Origin: Nitrospina sp052156635 | GTDB lineage: Bacteria; Nitrospinota; Nitrospinia; Nitrospinales; Nitrospinaceae | Length of the DNA: 64,000 bases | Assembly (NCBI RefSeq): GCF_052156635.1 | Contig: NZ_JBQKUO010000001.1 | Coordinates: forward strand, 310,001 to 374,000 | Direction of reading: 5' to 3' | Shown: piece after piece, positions 8,638 through 17,268 of the stretch | Layout: the number at the start of each line of letters is the position of its first letter | How positions within the stretch are numbered: position 1 is the first letter of the stretch | The notes under the pieces: generated by a model | Seen by the model: only the letters and a program-made list of their open reading frames with translations | What the model was told of the DNA's origin: nothing | Databases searched by the model: none | Translations under genes and position numbers: made by a program

Positions 8638-9612
8638 TCAATCGCCGTTCCAGCCGGGCACCAGGGTGCGCGGGGTGGTGCCGTCCAGCGCATCAAACAC
8701 GTTGTCCACCACCAAGTTCGCCATCACTTCGCGCGTGGCGTGGCTGGCACTGCCGATGTGCGGCGGGATGAGGATGTTGTCCAGCTCCGTCATGCCTTCG
8801 GTGAGCTCCGGTTCGTTCTCGAACACGTCGAGCGCCGCCCCCGCAATGGTTCCCTTCTTCAGCGCCTCGACCAGGGCCCGGTCATCCATCACCTTGCCGC
8901 GCGCGGTGTTGATGAGGTATGCCGTCGGCTTCATCATGGCGATCTGCTCGGCGCGGATCATGTACCGCGTCTCTTCCGTCAACGGCACATGGAGCGTCAC
9001 GAAATCCGATTCCCTGAGCAGCCGCTCGAGGGGCACCCAGGTCGCATTCAGGCGTTGCTCCTCTTCTTCCGGCAGGCGGTTTCTCTGGCAGTAAAGCACC
9101 TTCATGTCGAATCCCAACGCACGGCGTGCCACGGCGCGTCCTATTTCCCCACAGCCGATCACCCCCAGTGTTTTGCCGTACACATCATGACCGAGAAACA
9201 GCTTGGCCTGCCATCCCGTAAATTGGCCCTCGCGTGTGTACCGGTCGGCGGGCACGATGGCGCGGGCGATCCCCAGCATCAGCGCCCAGGTGAGGTCCGC
9301 CGTCGTCTCGTGCAGGACCCCCGGGGTGTTCGTCACCCAGATTTTGTTCTGCCGCGCCCGGGCGACGTCGATGTTGTTGAAACCCGCACCGTAGTTGGCG
9401 ACCAGTTTCAATTTATTTCCGGCCCCCAACACTTCGCTGTCGATCCGGTCGGACAAGTAGGTGACCATGGCATCGCTCTCGGCGGCACGCTGTTTCAAAT
9501 CGGAGACATGCAGGGATGCCCCTGAATCGTTATAAACCACCTGGCAACGCTGGCGCAGCCGTTCGAGTGCGGTTTCGGAAAAGATGTTGGTGACGGTGAC
9601 AACGGGTTTCAT
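8638..9612 (-). CDS. D-isomer-specific 2-hydroxyacid dehydrogenase (glyoxylate/hydroxypyruvate reductase type)
   Basis: This 324-residue NAD(P)-dependent oxidoreductase reduces 2-keto acids such as glyoxylate or hydroxypyruvate. The nucleotide-binding motif GVIGCGEIGRAVA lies mid-protein. The catalytic Arg region INTARGKVMDDRALVEAL, the Glu region ALDVFENEPEL and the catalytic His in PPHIGSA are all present. The ATG at 9612 has GAAGGA eight nucleotides upstream and starts MKPVVTVTNIF; an in-frame upstream start would add 26 residues unlike the family. Exact substrate is unresolved. Confidence 0.88.
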   Translation of the reverse strand: MKPVVTVTNIFSETALERLRQRCQVVYNDSGASLHVSDLKQRAAESDAMVTYLSDRIDSEVLGAGNKLKLVANYGAGFNNIDVARARQNKIWVTNTPGVLHETTADLTWALMLGIARAIVPADRYTREGQFTGWQAKLFLGHDVYGKTLGVIGCGEIGRAVARRALGFDMKVLYCQRNRLPEEEEQRLNATWVPLERLLRESDFVTLHVPLTEETRYMIRAEQIAMMKPTAYLINTARGKVMDDRALVEALKKGTIAGAALDVFENEPELTEGMTELDNILIPPHIGSASHATREVMANLVVDNVFDALDGTTPRTLVPGWNGD

Positions 9613-9769
9613 GAGTTCCTTCAGTTCAAAGTTCGCAATGCAGAAAAGTTTTTCAATGATAGGGAAATTTTTCACCTCCCGCCACCCCAAAGCGGCATCG
9701 CCGCACGAGCCCCTTCTCTCCCCGGTTTTTCAGCGTGAACCGGGCCGGGGGTTGGGGTAAAATCGTCCT

Positions 9770-10408
9770 ATGTTGAAAGTGACCGAAATATTCAAAAGCG
9801 TACAGGGGGAATCGACCCGCGCGGGGCTTCCCTGCCTGTTCGTCCGGTTGACGGGATGCAACCTGCGTTGCCGCTGGTGCGACACGGAATACGCCTTTTA
9901 CGGCGGCAAGTCCATGAGCGTGGACGAAATCATCCACGCGCTCACCCCGCATAAGATTTCGCTGGTGGAAATCACCGGAGGCGAGCCGCTCCTGCAGGAT
10001 GAGGTTTTCGGCCTGATGCAGACGCTCCTCGACCGCAACTACACGGTGATGCTGGAGACCGGCGGATCGCTTTCTCTCGAACGCGTGCCCGCGGCGGTGA
10101 TCAAGATCGTCGATCTAAAATGTCCGGGAAGCGGCGAGGTGATGCAGAACCGCTACGACAACCTCGACCGTCTGCAACCGCACGACGAGGTGAAGTTCGT
10201 CATCGCCGACCGCACCGATTACGAATGGAGCCGCGCCACGCTGAAAAAGTACGCCATCGATCAAAAAGTGCCGGTGTTGTTTTCACCCGTTTACGACAAA
10301 CTGCCTTTAAAGGACCTGACCGAATGGGTGCTGGAAGACGGCCTGCCCATACGCGTCCAGACACAACTGCACAAATGGATCTGGGGCAAGGACGCCATCG
10401 GCGTCTGA
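9770..10408 (+). CDS. queE: 7-carboxy-7-deazaguanine synthase
   Basis: This 212-residue radical SAM enzyme converts 6-carboxytetrahydropterin to 7-carboxy-7-deazaguanine in queuosine/preQ0 synthesis. The start MLKVTEIFKSVQGESTRAGL and the cluster motif RLTGCNLRCRWCDTEYAF (CxxxCxxC, around residues 28-36) match QueE. The SAM-binding EITGGEPLLQ follows. The mutY gene begins 63 nt downstream on the same strand. The other queuosine genes are not in this window. Confidence 0.93.
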   Translation: MLKVTEIFKSVQGESTRAGLPCLFVRLTGCNLRCRWCDTEYAFYGGKSMSVDEIIHALTPHKISLVEITGGEPLLQDEVFGLMQTLLDRNYTVMLETGGSLSLERVPAAVIKIVDLKCPGSGEVMQNRYDNLDRLQPHDEVKFVIADRTDYEWSRATLKKYAIDQKVPVLFSPVYDKLPLKDLTEWVLEDGLPIRVQTQLHKWIWGKDAIGV

Positions 10409-10471
10409 CTCCCTTCACCCTTTCCAGTCACCGTCCTCCGGTTGGAACGTTACCGGAGGTTTCCGGATTTC

Positions 10472-11587
10472 ATGAAAACGTCCTCTTCCGCAAAAACCAT
10501 CCAGCGCGCTTTGCTCACGTGGTTCGATACCGACCAGCGCGCCATGCCGTGGCGCGAAACCAGGGACCCGTACCGCATCTGGGTCTCGGAGATCATGCTC
10601 CAGCAGACGCAGGTGAAAACGGTGATCCCTTATTACGAACGCTGGGTGAAAACGTTTCCCACAGTTGAGAAGCTGGCGCGCGCCCGCGAGAGCACGGTGC
10701 TGAAACACTGGGAAGGACTCGGTTACTACTCCCGCGCGCGCAACCTGCACAAGGCTGCCAGGCAGATCGTACGGGAACACAACGGCAACGTACCCGATAC
10801 GCTGGAGGGCATCCTGTCCCTTCCCGGCATCGGCCGTTACACCGCAGGCGCGGTGTTGAGCATCGCCTACGATCAGCCTCTCCCCGTACTCGACGGAAAC
10901 GTCAAGCGCGTGCTCTCGCGCCTGTTTGGTCTCATGGAAAACGGCGCAACGAAACAATCCGAAAACATCCTGTGGGAACATGCCGAATCCCTGCTCCCGC
11001 AAAAACGCCCCGGCGACTTCAACCAGTCGCTGATGGAGCTGGGTGCCACGCTCTGCCTGCCGCAGAACCCCATGTGCCTGCTGTGTCCTGTCGTTCGACA
11101 TTGCGAGGCCCACCGGCAGGGCGAACCGGAAAAATTTCCGCCACCCAAACAGCGCGCCGCAACAAAAAAAATCGAAGTGAGTGCCGCCATCATCCAAAGA
11201 GAAGGCAAGGTGTTCATCCAGCAACGTCCGCGTGAGGGCCTCATGGGGGGGTTGTGGGAATTCCCGGGCGGCAAGCGGGAACCGCATGAAGATTCCGAAA
11301 CCTGCCTGGTGCGGGAAATCCGCGAGGAACTCGGCGTGAATGTGGCCATCCGCGAAAAGGTGATGACCATCCGTCACGCCTACACGCGGTTCCGCGTGAC
11401 CCTGCACGTTTTCGACTGCACGGTGGAATCCGGCCGGCTGCGTCCCACGCATTGCGAACAATGGCGCTGGGTACCGCTGAACAAGCTGGACAGGTACACA
11501 TTTCCCGCCGCCAACGTGAAAATCGTGAATCACCTCATGCAGAACGGCGGGACAAACGCCAAACCCAAAAGGTCACTCAAAACGTGA
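10472..11587 (+). CDS. mutY: A/G-specific adenine DNA glycosylase
   Basis: This 371-residue repair enzyme removes adenine mispaired with 8-oxoguanine. The catalytic-Glu helix SEIMLQQTQVKTVIPYYERW, the helix-hairpin-helix LPGIGRYTAGAVLSIAY and its catalytic Asp are present. The [4Fe-4S] ligands are C-x6-C-x2-C-x5-C in LCLPQNPMCLLCPVVRHC. A C-terminal NUDIX-like 8-oxoG recognition domain covers about residues 225-360 (GGLWEFPGGKREPHED). The ATG at 10472 is used; a TTG 30 nt upstream is in frame but less likely. The stop overlaps the GTG start of the following gene by 4 nt. Confidence 0.95.
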   Translation: MKTSSSAKTIQRALLTWFDTDQRAMPWRETRDPYRIWVSEIMLQQTQVKTVIPYYERWVKTFPTVEKLARARESTVLKHWEGLGYYSRARNLHKAARQIVREHNGNVPDTLEGILSLPGIGRYTAGAVLSIAYDQPLPVLDGNVKRVLSRLFGLMENGATKQSENILWEHAESLLPQKRPGDFNQSLMELGATLCLPQNPMCLLCPVVRHCEAHRQGEPEKFPPPKQRAATKKIEVSAAIIQREGKVFIQQRPREGLMGGLWEFPGGKREPHEDSETCLVREIREELGVNVAIREKVMTIRHAYTRFRVTLHVFDCTVESGRLRPTHCEQWRWVPLNKLDRYTFPAANVKIVNHLMQNGGTNAKPKRSLKT

Positions 11588-12720
11588 AACCCATTATCAA
11601 ACTCACCCCGGCGACGAAAGCCATCCTGGTCGGCGCACTCGGCAACTTCGTATTGTCTGTGATGAAAATCATCGCCGGCATCGTGGGACGCAGTACCGCG
11701 CTCGTCGCTGACGGTGTGCATTCCTTGTCCGACCTGCTGACCGATACGGTGGTGCTGTTCACGTACCGCATCAGCCAGATCCCCGCAGACGACAACCACC
11801 CCTACGGGCACGGCAAGGTGGAGAACATAGGCTCCACCATCATTGGCATTGTGATCATTACCGTCGGGGGCGGCTTGATTTACGAATCGTGGAAATCCAT
11901 CCAGGCCGAAACGCAACAGGTGCCGACACTGGTTGCGGCCATCGTCGCCGGATTGACCATCATTATCAAGGAAGGGCTGTACCAGTACACCCATCTCATG
12001 GGGGAAAAGGAGAGCAGTCCGTCTGTCGTCGCCAAGGCATGGGATCATCGCGCCGACGCGGGTTTGTCCCTCGCCACACTGGTGGGTATTTCCGGCGCCA
12101 TGATGGGTTACCCGATTCTGGACCCGATTGCCGCGGCCGTCGTCGCCATCGGCATTCTGCATGTGGGATACGTCATTGTGCGGGACGGCATTCAGGATTT
12201 AATGGATGCAGGGATGAGCGAGTCCAAGGCGCTGGAGATCACACAGTTCATCAACAGCGTCCCCGGTGTCATTCGTTCGCACGACCTGCGTTCGCGCAAG
12301 GTCGGGGGCGATTTCCTGTTGGACGTCCACATCCAGGTGGACCGGGAAGCGTCGGTCACGGAGGGTCACCAGGTCGCCGAAGCGGTGCGGCGGCGGTTGA
12401 TCCGCGAGGAACCCGACATCCAGGATGTGATGGTCCACGTCGATACCGAAGACGACACCAACTTCGAGCCGATCTACCGGGTGAACCGAGGCGATTTGAT
12501 CCGTCTCGCCGATCCCGTGATCGCCGGAACCCCCGGGGTCGCCGAGAGAACGCGCATCCGCACGCATTTTCACTATGGCCGGATCATTCTGGAAGTGTAT
12601 GTCAGGCTGGAAGCGGCGCTGAACCGGGAGCAGGAAATTCAAACCGTGAAGGGACTGAAGGAGCGGCTCTCAGCATTGGACCACGTGAACGAGGTGCGCG
12701 TGTACCTCGAAACCGAATGA
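11584..12720 (+). CDS. Cation diffusion facilitator family transporter
   Basis: This 378-residue inner-membrane protein exports divalent metals (Zn, Fe, Mn or Co) in exchange for protons in known CDF members. It has about five or six membrane helices in the first 200 residues. The metal-site motif DGVHSLSDLLTD follows helix 1-2, HPYGHGKVENIG leads into the next helices, and HRADAGLSLATLVG provides the second HxxxD site. A long cytoplasmic region follows with two betaalphabeta-like segments. The GTG at 11584 overlaps the mutY stop (GTGA) and begins right before the conserved part, so the upstream in-frame extension (44 residues) is rejected. Confidence 0.92.
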   Translation: MKPIIKLTPATKAILVGALGNFVLSVMKIIAGIVGRSTALVADGVHSLSDLLTDTVVLFTYRISQIPADDNHPYGHGKVENIGSTIIGIVIITVGGGLIYESWKSIQAETQQVPTLVAAIVAGLTIIIKEGLYQYTHLMGEKESSPSVVAKAWDHRADAGLSLATLVGISGAMMGYPILDPIAAAVVAIGILHVGYVIVRDGIQDLMDAGMSESKALEITQFINSVPGVIRSHDLRSRKVGGDFLLDVHIQVDREASVTEGHQVAEAVRRRLIREEPDIQDVMVHVDTEDDTNFEPIYRVNRGDLIRLADPVIAGTPGVAERTRIRTHFHYGRIILEVYVRLEAALNREQEIQTVKGLKERLSALDHVNEVRVYLETE

Positions 12721-12751
12721 ATCATGACCTAAACGACAGGAAAGGAGCTTC

Positions 12752-13078
12752 ATGCCAATCTGCATGACGGCACGTTACCAGGTGGAACCGGAAATGGTCG
12801 AGGACATCAAACATACGGTGAAGGAGTTTGTGAAGTACATCCGTATCAACGAACCCACCACCCTGTTCTACATGGCAAACCAGGAGATGGGGCACCCGAC
12901 GCGGTTTCTTCACGTGATGATCTTCGAGGATGAAAAAGCGGTGGAACGGCATCAACGATCCCCGGCCACCAAGCGGTTCGTGGACGTGGTTTACCCCGCC
13001 GCACTGGAACCGCTCGAGTTCAGCCAATTTTATATACTGGGATACAAGGCGTCCTATGAGAGAACCGGAGAGCCGTAA
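12752..13078 (+). CDS. Antibiotic biosynthesis monooxygenase (ABM)-like small protein
   Basis: This 108-residue protein fits the dimeric alpha/beta ABM fold. MTARYQVEPEMVEDIKHTVK gives the first strand-helix unit, TTLFYMANQEMGHPTRFLHV the middle strands, and EDEKAVERHQRSPATKRFVD the conserved helix with the central HxxSPxxxxF element. Family members include quinol monooxygenases and heme-degrading enzymes, and many have unknown roles. AAAGGAG sits 5 nt before the ATG. It follows the CDF gene by 31 nt. Confidence 0.72.
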   Translation: MPICMTARYQVEPEMVEDIKHTVKEFVKYIRINEPTTLFYMANQEMGHPTRFLHVMIFEDEKAVERHQRSPATKRFVDVVYPAALEPLEFSQFYILGYKASYERTGEP

Positions 13079-13084
13079 TCCGGT

Positions 13085-14185
13085 TTACTTTTTCACCTTG
13101 AACTCTTTCAGGTTTTCGCGGGACCACTTGATGGAAAGCTTCGGCCGGTTTTTGTAGGCTTTTTTCTGGAAAGCCGAGCCGAAGATGAGGGGCAGGGACA
13201 CGCTCGGTTCAACAAAGGCCATGCAGTGGTTGGCTTCCTTGTTGATCTTGCCCCAGGATTGTGCCTCCGCCAGGGTACTGCCGCTCAACCCTCCCCAGTG
13301 GGGCGAATCCGTAGTCATCTGAATCGCGTATTTGTGCCCGCCGGTGTTTTTGCCGAAAATGTAGCTCATCACGATAGAATCGTTGATGTAGTTTTTCGGC
13401 ACGCCCCCTGCCACGTAGAACGCCGAGGTGCGTTTCGATTTGCACACGATCTGTGTGATCTCGTAGTTGTCGCGGATGGAGTCGATGGTGATCGGCTTCC
13501 TGCCTTCCTGTTTTGCCACGTAATAGTGCTCCGTCAACCCGATCCCTATGCTGGAATCGTTGATGGCGGGACAGAAGATGGGCACGCCTTTTTTGCGGGC
13601 GGTAACGAGAATGGACTCCGGATCGTCGATGGATTTCGAAAGGTAATGCAGGAACTCGCGGCTGGAGTAGGAGCGCGGTTTCAACGTGTCGGCAAAGGCA
13701 CCAATCAAGGAATCGTATTGCGCAAACTTTTCCTCATCGACATACGTGTCATAGATACGATTGATCAACAGGTCTCGCAGAACCCGGTCGTCCGCATGCG
13801 GGCTTCCGCGGTAATGGCCGGAGCCCTGGGCCGCGTAAAAATCCTGGTACAAAACTGCGCCGGTGGACACCACCACATCGACCATATTGTAATGAATGAG
13901 ATCGCGAATGACCTTCCTCAATCCCGCCGCAATCAGCGGACCCGCCAGCCCGAGCATGATGGTCGGGCGCTCCTTGTCGGTCAGCATGCGTTCAAAAACG
14001 CTGGCGCACATACCCACGTTCCGGGCCTGGATCGACGAGCCTTTGAACGCGTCCACCAGGTCGGCCACGCTCTTGATCTGCGTGTAATCGATGGGCGAAA
14101 TTTTGGTTTTCAGGAGGTTTTTTTTGAGCTTTTTTTCTTCGGAATCGAGGGGATGAAGACTTTTCAGAAAATCTTTGTAGGCCAT
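13085..14185 (-). CDS. Deoxyhypusine-synthase family protein
   Basis: This 366-residue protein belongs to the deoxyhypusine synthase family. In eukaryotes and archaea the enzyme transfers the aminobutyl group of spermidine to a lysine of (a)IF5A; bacterial homologues are often annotated as homospermidine-synthase-like. The NAD-binding fold and GLAGPLIAAGLRKVIRDLI element are present. Lys313 in EAQSWGKINKEA aligns with the catalytic lysine of the human EAVSWGKI motif, so chemistry through a lysine imine looks possible. GGAG lies 6 nt before the ATG. No aIF5A substrate exists in bacteria, so the substrate here is unknown; a polyamine reaction is most likely. Confidence 0.85.
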   Translation of the reverse strand: MAYKDFLKSLHPLDSEEKKLKKNLLKTKISPIDYTQIKSVADLVDAFKGSSIQARNVGMCASVFERMLTDKERPTIMLGLAGPLIAAGLRKVIRDLIHYNMVDVVVSTGAVLYQDFYAAQGSGHYRGSPHADDRVLRDLLINRIYDTYVDEEKFAQYDSLIGAFADTLKPRSYSSREFLHYLSKSIDDPESILVTARKKGVPIFCPAINDSSIGIGLTEHYYVAKQEGRKPITIDSIRDNYEITQIVCKSKRTSAFYVAGGVPKNYINDSIVMSYIFGKNTGGHKYAIQMTTDSPHWGGLSGSTLAEAQSWGKINKEANHCMAFVEPSVSLPLIFGSAFQKKAYKNRPKLSIKWSRENLKEFKVKK

Positions 14186-14291
14186 TTCTACTCCGGTTGC
14201 TTGCTGATGAAATGGAAATCATAGCCTTCCATTCCTTCAAAATCAAGCCCGGAGAAGAAATGGCAATACCCCATACCACCGGAACACCGCG

Positions 14292-14729
14292 TCAAATGCG
14301 GGAGCACAGGTCGTTGGCGTGGTTTTTCGTATCCACCTGGTCGATCGCTTCCACAATTTTTCCGTTTTCATCGATGACGTAGGTGATGCGCGAAGCATAC
14401 TGATCGTCCTTGCTTTTGATGGCCTGGTAGGCGAGGGAAATTTCGCGGCCAACGTCACACAAGAGGGGATACGGGAAATTGAATTTTTCAGCGAAAGCCT
14501 TGTTGTCGGCTTCGTTGTCCAGGCTGACGCCCAGGATCACCGTGTTCTTTTGCTTGAACTGGTCGAACGCATCCCGGAACCCCTGCCCCTCCATGGTGCA
14601 GCCCGGCGTGTCCGCTTTCGGAAAAAACCACAGGATCACTTTCTGCCCCCGCAGGTCTTTCAGTGTCACCCGGTTTCCGTTATGATCGTTGACCAGAAAA
14701 TCCGGCGCTTCGGTTCCAACTTGCAACAT
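14292..14729 (-). CDS. bcp: Peroxiredoxin, BCP/PrxQ type
   Basis: This 145-residue thiol peroxidase reduces hydroperoxides. The peroxidatic cysteine is in FFPKADTPGCTMEGQGFRDA; the usual PrxQ resolving cysteine five residues later is absent (CTMEGQ), suggesting a 1-Cys mechanism or another partner such as the Cys in PYPLLCDVG. The ATG at 14729 has a very strong AAGGAGG eight nucleotides upstream. An in-frame upstream extension to 14873 would add a hydrophobic helix but overlaps the neighbouring gene and is rejected. Confidence 0.92.
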   Translation of the reverse strand: MLQVGTEAPDFLVNDHNGNRVTLKDLRGQKVILWFFPKADTPGCTMEGQGFRDAFDQFKQKNTVILGVSLDNEADNKAFAEKFNFPYPLLCDVGREISLAYQAIKSKDDQYASRITYVIDENGKIVEAIDQVDTKNHANDLCSRI

Positions 14730-14844
14730 CTGTCTCCTCCTTCCGAGAATACGGTCCCACAGTGTCTGGACGATGAATTTGACAAGCGACCATTTGATCA
14801 TTTCAGGATAGGATGCAGATCCGGTGCCTTGAGGTTTAAAAACT

Positions 14845-15114
14845 TCACGGACCGCGGGGACCGTCCTTTTCATTCCCGGATCCGGGTTTCAGTCCACGAC
14901 CCAGAAACGCCGTCAAATCAATGCCATAATAACGAAGCGCGGCCAGGACGAGAGCGCAGGCGGCGGCCTCGTCCAAATTCCCCACAAGAGGCAGGTTGTC
15001 CGGGATCAATTCAAAAATTCCGGCGGTGGGGTTGATGAGGTAAAGCAGCCCAAGCAGTCCCGCTGCGGCGACGAGAATGCGTTTGGTCAAATTCCGCTCC
15101 TCCATCCTCGTCAC
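14845..15114 (-). CDS. DUF1232-like small membrane protein
   Basis: This 89-residue protein has two hydrophobic segments around LVAAAGLLGLLYLINPTAGI and EAAACALVLAALRYYGIDL. The stretch between them (YLINPTAGIFELIPDNLPLVGNLDEA) resembles the DUF1232/YkvA pattern of short alpha-helical membrane proteins, whose function is unknown. The GTG at 15114 overlaps the ispD stop by 4 nt (GTGA), so it is probably translationally coupled. An ATG at 15105 is an alternative. Confidence 0.7.
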   Translation of the reverse strand: MTRMEERNLTKRILVAAAGLLGLLYLINPTAGIFELIPDNLPLVGNLDEAAACALVLAALRYYGIDLTAFLGRGLKPGSGNEKDGPRGP

Positions 15115-15800
15115 CCTTTCAAGAGAAGCTCAGCGATTTTTTCTCCCAACGCCAGGTCCTCCGACCGGGTGATCTTGATGTTGTACTCCGACCCGGCAAT
15201 GATTTTCAGAGGGCGGCCCAGCCGCTCGATGAGCGATCCTTCGTCGGTGCCGTAATAACCATCCGCAGCGGCGTTTTCGTACGCTTCTTTTAGCAGCGCG
15301 TAGCGAAACGCCTGCGGTGTCTGCATTCGCCACAATCCATTGCGGTCCACGGTGCCCTCGACGAACTGTTCCTTGTCCACTTTCTTAATCGTGTCGCTGA
15401 CAGGAATCGCAACGATCGCGGCACCGTCTTCCCGTGCCGCGGCGATGGAAGCTTCGATGTGTTCCGGTTGAATGAAAGGCCGCACACCGTCATGCACGAC
15501 CACGATATCCGTATCCGCGTCCAGCGCATGAAAACCGTTACAGACCGAATCCTGCCGTTGTTTGCCTCCAACCACCACATTCTTTACCTTGGTGGAAACC
15601 GACTTCGCCAGTTCGCGCACCATGTCAAGATCGCTCGCCGGAACCGCCAGCACGACTTCATTCACCACCCCGCACCGTTCAAACGCTTCGAGTGTGTGCT
15701 GCAAAATGGGTTTTCCGCAAAGTGTCAAAAACTGTTTGGGAACGTTCGTCCCCATACGCACACCCTGCCCGGCGGCGGGAATGACGGCAGCCACTTTCAT
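15111..15800 (-). CDS. ispD: 2-C-methyl-D-erythritol 4-phosphate cytidylyltransferase
   Basis: This 229-residue cytoplasmic enzyme makes CDP-ME in the MEP isoprenoid pathway. The nucleotide-binding start MKVAAVIPAAGQGVRMGTNV with PKQFLTLCGKPILQHTL is diagnostic, as are VHDGVRPFI and the C-terminal KITRSEDLALGEKIAELLL. The ATG at 15800 has AGGAACC just upstream; an upstream in-frame start would add 23 unrelated residues. It lies 40 nt downstream of radA, and the DUF1232-like gene overlaps its stop. ispF is not adjacent. Confidence 0.95.
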   Translation of the reverse strand: MKVAAVIPAAGQGVRMGTNVPKQFLTLCGKPILQHTLEAFERCGVVNEVVLAVPASDLDMVRELAKSVSTKVKNVVVGGKQRQDSVCNGFHALDADTDIVVVHDGVRPFIQPEHIEASIAAAREDGAAIVAIPVSDTIKKVDKEQFVEGTVDRNGLWRMQTPQAFRYALLKEAYENAAADGYYGTDEGSLIERLGRPLKIIAGSEYNIKITRSEDLALGEKIAELLLKG

Positions 15801-15840
15801 GATGGTTCCTGTTGCAAGTAAATGAATGGGACGGCGTTCA

Positions 15841-17211
15841 CTATAAAATCGTTTCCAGTGCTTCGGCAAGGGTTTTCACCCACACCACCTCGAGGGAGGG
15901 AGACGTGCCGCCCGGCGATTTGCGCGAACTGTGCGGCACCACGCAACGGGAGAACCCGAGACTGGCGGCCTCCAGCAGGCGCGGCTCCAGTTGAACCACC
16001 GAGCGCACTTCGCCGGTGAGACCGACTTCGCCCACCACCACCACACCCGGATCGACAGGCCGGTTCTGAAAACTGCTGGCGATGGCGACGGCAATGCCCA
16101 GGTCCACCGCCGGCTCCGATACCTTGATGCCGCCTGCAAGGTTGACGAAAATATCTTCGCCCGCGAGGTTCAGCCCCAGCCGCTTTTCCATGATCGCGAC
16201 CAAAAGCGTCATGCGGTTGGGATCGACCCCGGTCGCCATGCGGCGCGGCATGCCGATGGAGGATGACCCGCTGACCAGGGCCTGCACTTCGACCAGCAGG
16301 GGCCGCGTGCCTTCCATGGTGGCGACAATGACCGAACCGGTGGTGTCCTGCGGCCGCTCGGCCAGAAAAATTTCCGACGGGTTGCCGACCGGCGTCAGTC
16401 CTTCCTGCGACATTTCGAACACGCCCATCTCCGGCGTCGCGCCGAACCGGTTTTTTATAGCGCGCAGGATGCGATACGAATGGCCACGCTCGCCTTCGAA
16501 GTACAGCACCGCATCGACGATGTGTTCGAGCGACTTGGGACCGGCGATGGCACCTTCCTTGGTGATGTGACCGATGATGACCACCGGGAGCGAACGCGTC
16601 TTGCATTCCTGAAACACCTTGAACGCCACCTCGCGCACCTGGCCGATGCTCCCCGGGGCGGATTGCAGGTCTACCGTGTAAAACGTCTGGATGGAATCGA
16701 GCACCAGGACATCCGGTTTCGCCTGATCAATCAGGCGCAAAACCTCCTCGATACAGATCTCAGCACCGATGATGAGGTCGTCATCCAGACAACCCAGGCG
16801 CTGGGCGCGAAGCTTGATCTGTTCCGGCGACTCCTCGCCGGAAACGTACAACACTTTTTTCCCAGAGCGGGCCACCCGCCACATGCTTTGCAAAACCAGG
16901 GTGGACTTGCCGATACCCGGGTCGCCACCGATCAACACAAGCGACCCCGGGACCAGCCCGCCCCCCAGGGTACGGTCGAACTCTTCAATGCCCGTGGGAA
17001 GACGTGAGGAAGGAGCTTCCAGCACCTGCGTGATGGGTTGCAGGGACGGTGTTTCTTTTTTGGCGCGGGGAGTGCGTCTGGAATCGGCCGCGGGTGGGGA
17101 CACCTCTTCCACCAGCGTGTTCCAGTCTTCGCACGCGGGACACTTTCCCATCCACTTGGGAACGCGGTGTCCGCAGGACTGGCATACAAATGCCGTCAGG
17201 GTCTTCGCCAT
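15841..17211 (-). CDS. radA: DNA repair protein RadA
   Basis: This 456-residue RecA-like ATPase and branch-migration helicase processes recombination intermediates. Its four-cysteine zinc finger is CQSCGHRVPKWMGKCPAC near the N-terminus, Walker A is GGDPGIGKST, the family-specific KNRFGATPEMGVFEM motif follows, and the C-terminal Lon-protease-like domain begins around residue 290 (LNLAGEDIFVNLAGG). Length matches E. coli RadA (460). ispD lies 40 nt downstream. Confidence 0.96.
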   Translation of the reverse strand: MAKTLTAFVCQSCGHRVPKWMGKCPACEDWNTLVEEVSPPAADSRRTPRAKKETPSLQPITQVLEAPSSRLPTGIEEFDRTLGGGLVPGSLVLIGGDPGIGKSTLVLQSMWRVARSGKKVLYVSGEESPEQIKLRAQRLGCLDDDLIIGAEICIEEVLRLIDQAKPDVLVLDSIQTFYTVDLQSAPGSIGQVREVAFKVFQECKTRSLPVVIIGHITKEGAIAGPKSLEHIVDAVLYFEGERGHSYRILRAIKNRFGATPEMGVFEMSQEGLTPVGNPSEIFLAERPQDTTGSVIVATMEGTRPLLVEVQALVSGSSSIGMPRRMATGVDPNRMTLLVAIMEKRLGLNLAGEDIFVNLAGGIKVSEPAVDLGIAVAIASSFQNRPVDPGVVVVGEVGLTGEVRSVVQLEPRLLEAASLGFSRCVVPHSSRKSPGGTSPSLEVVWVKTLAEALETIL

Positions 17212-17268
17212 GATGAATTCGTTCCCGGTTCAGCGGCAGGTTTTGTTTGATCCCTCATTTTCACTCGA

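Noticed and set aside
13085..14185. Deoxyhypusine synthase as proof of archaeal or eukaryotic DNA
   Set aside because: Bacterial members of this family are common, and gene context, codon use and flanking genes are bacterial.
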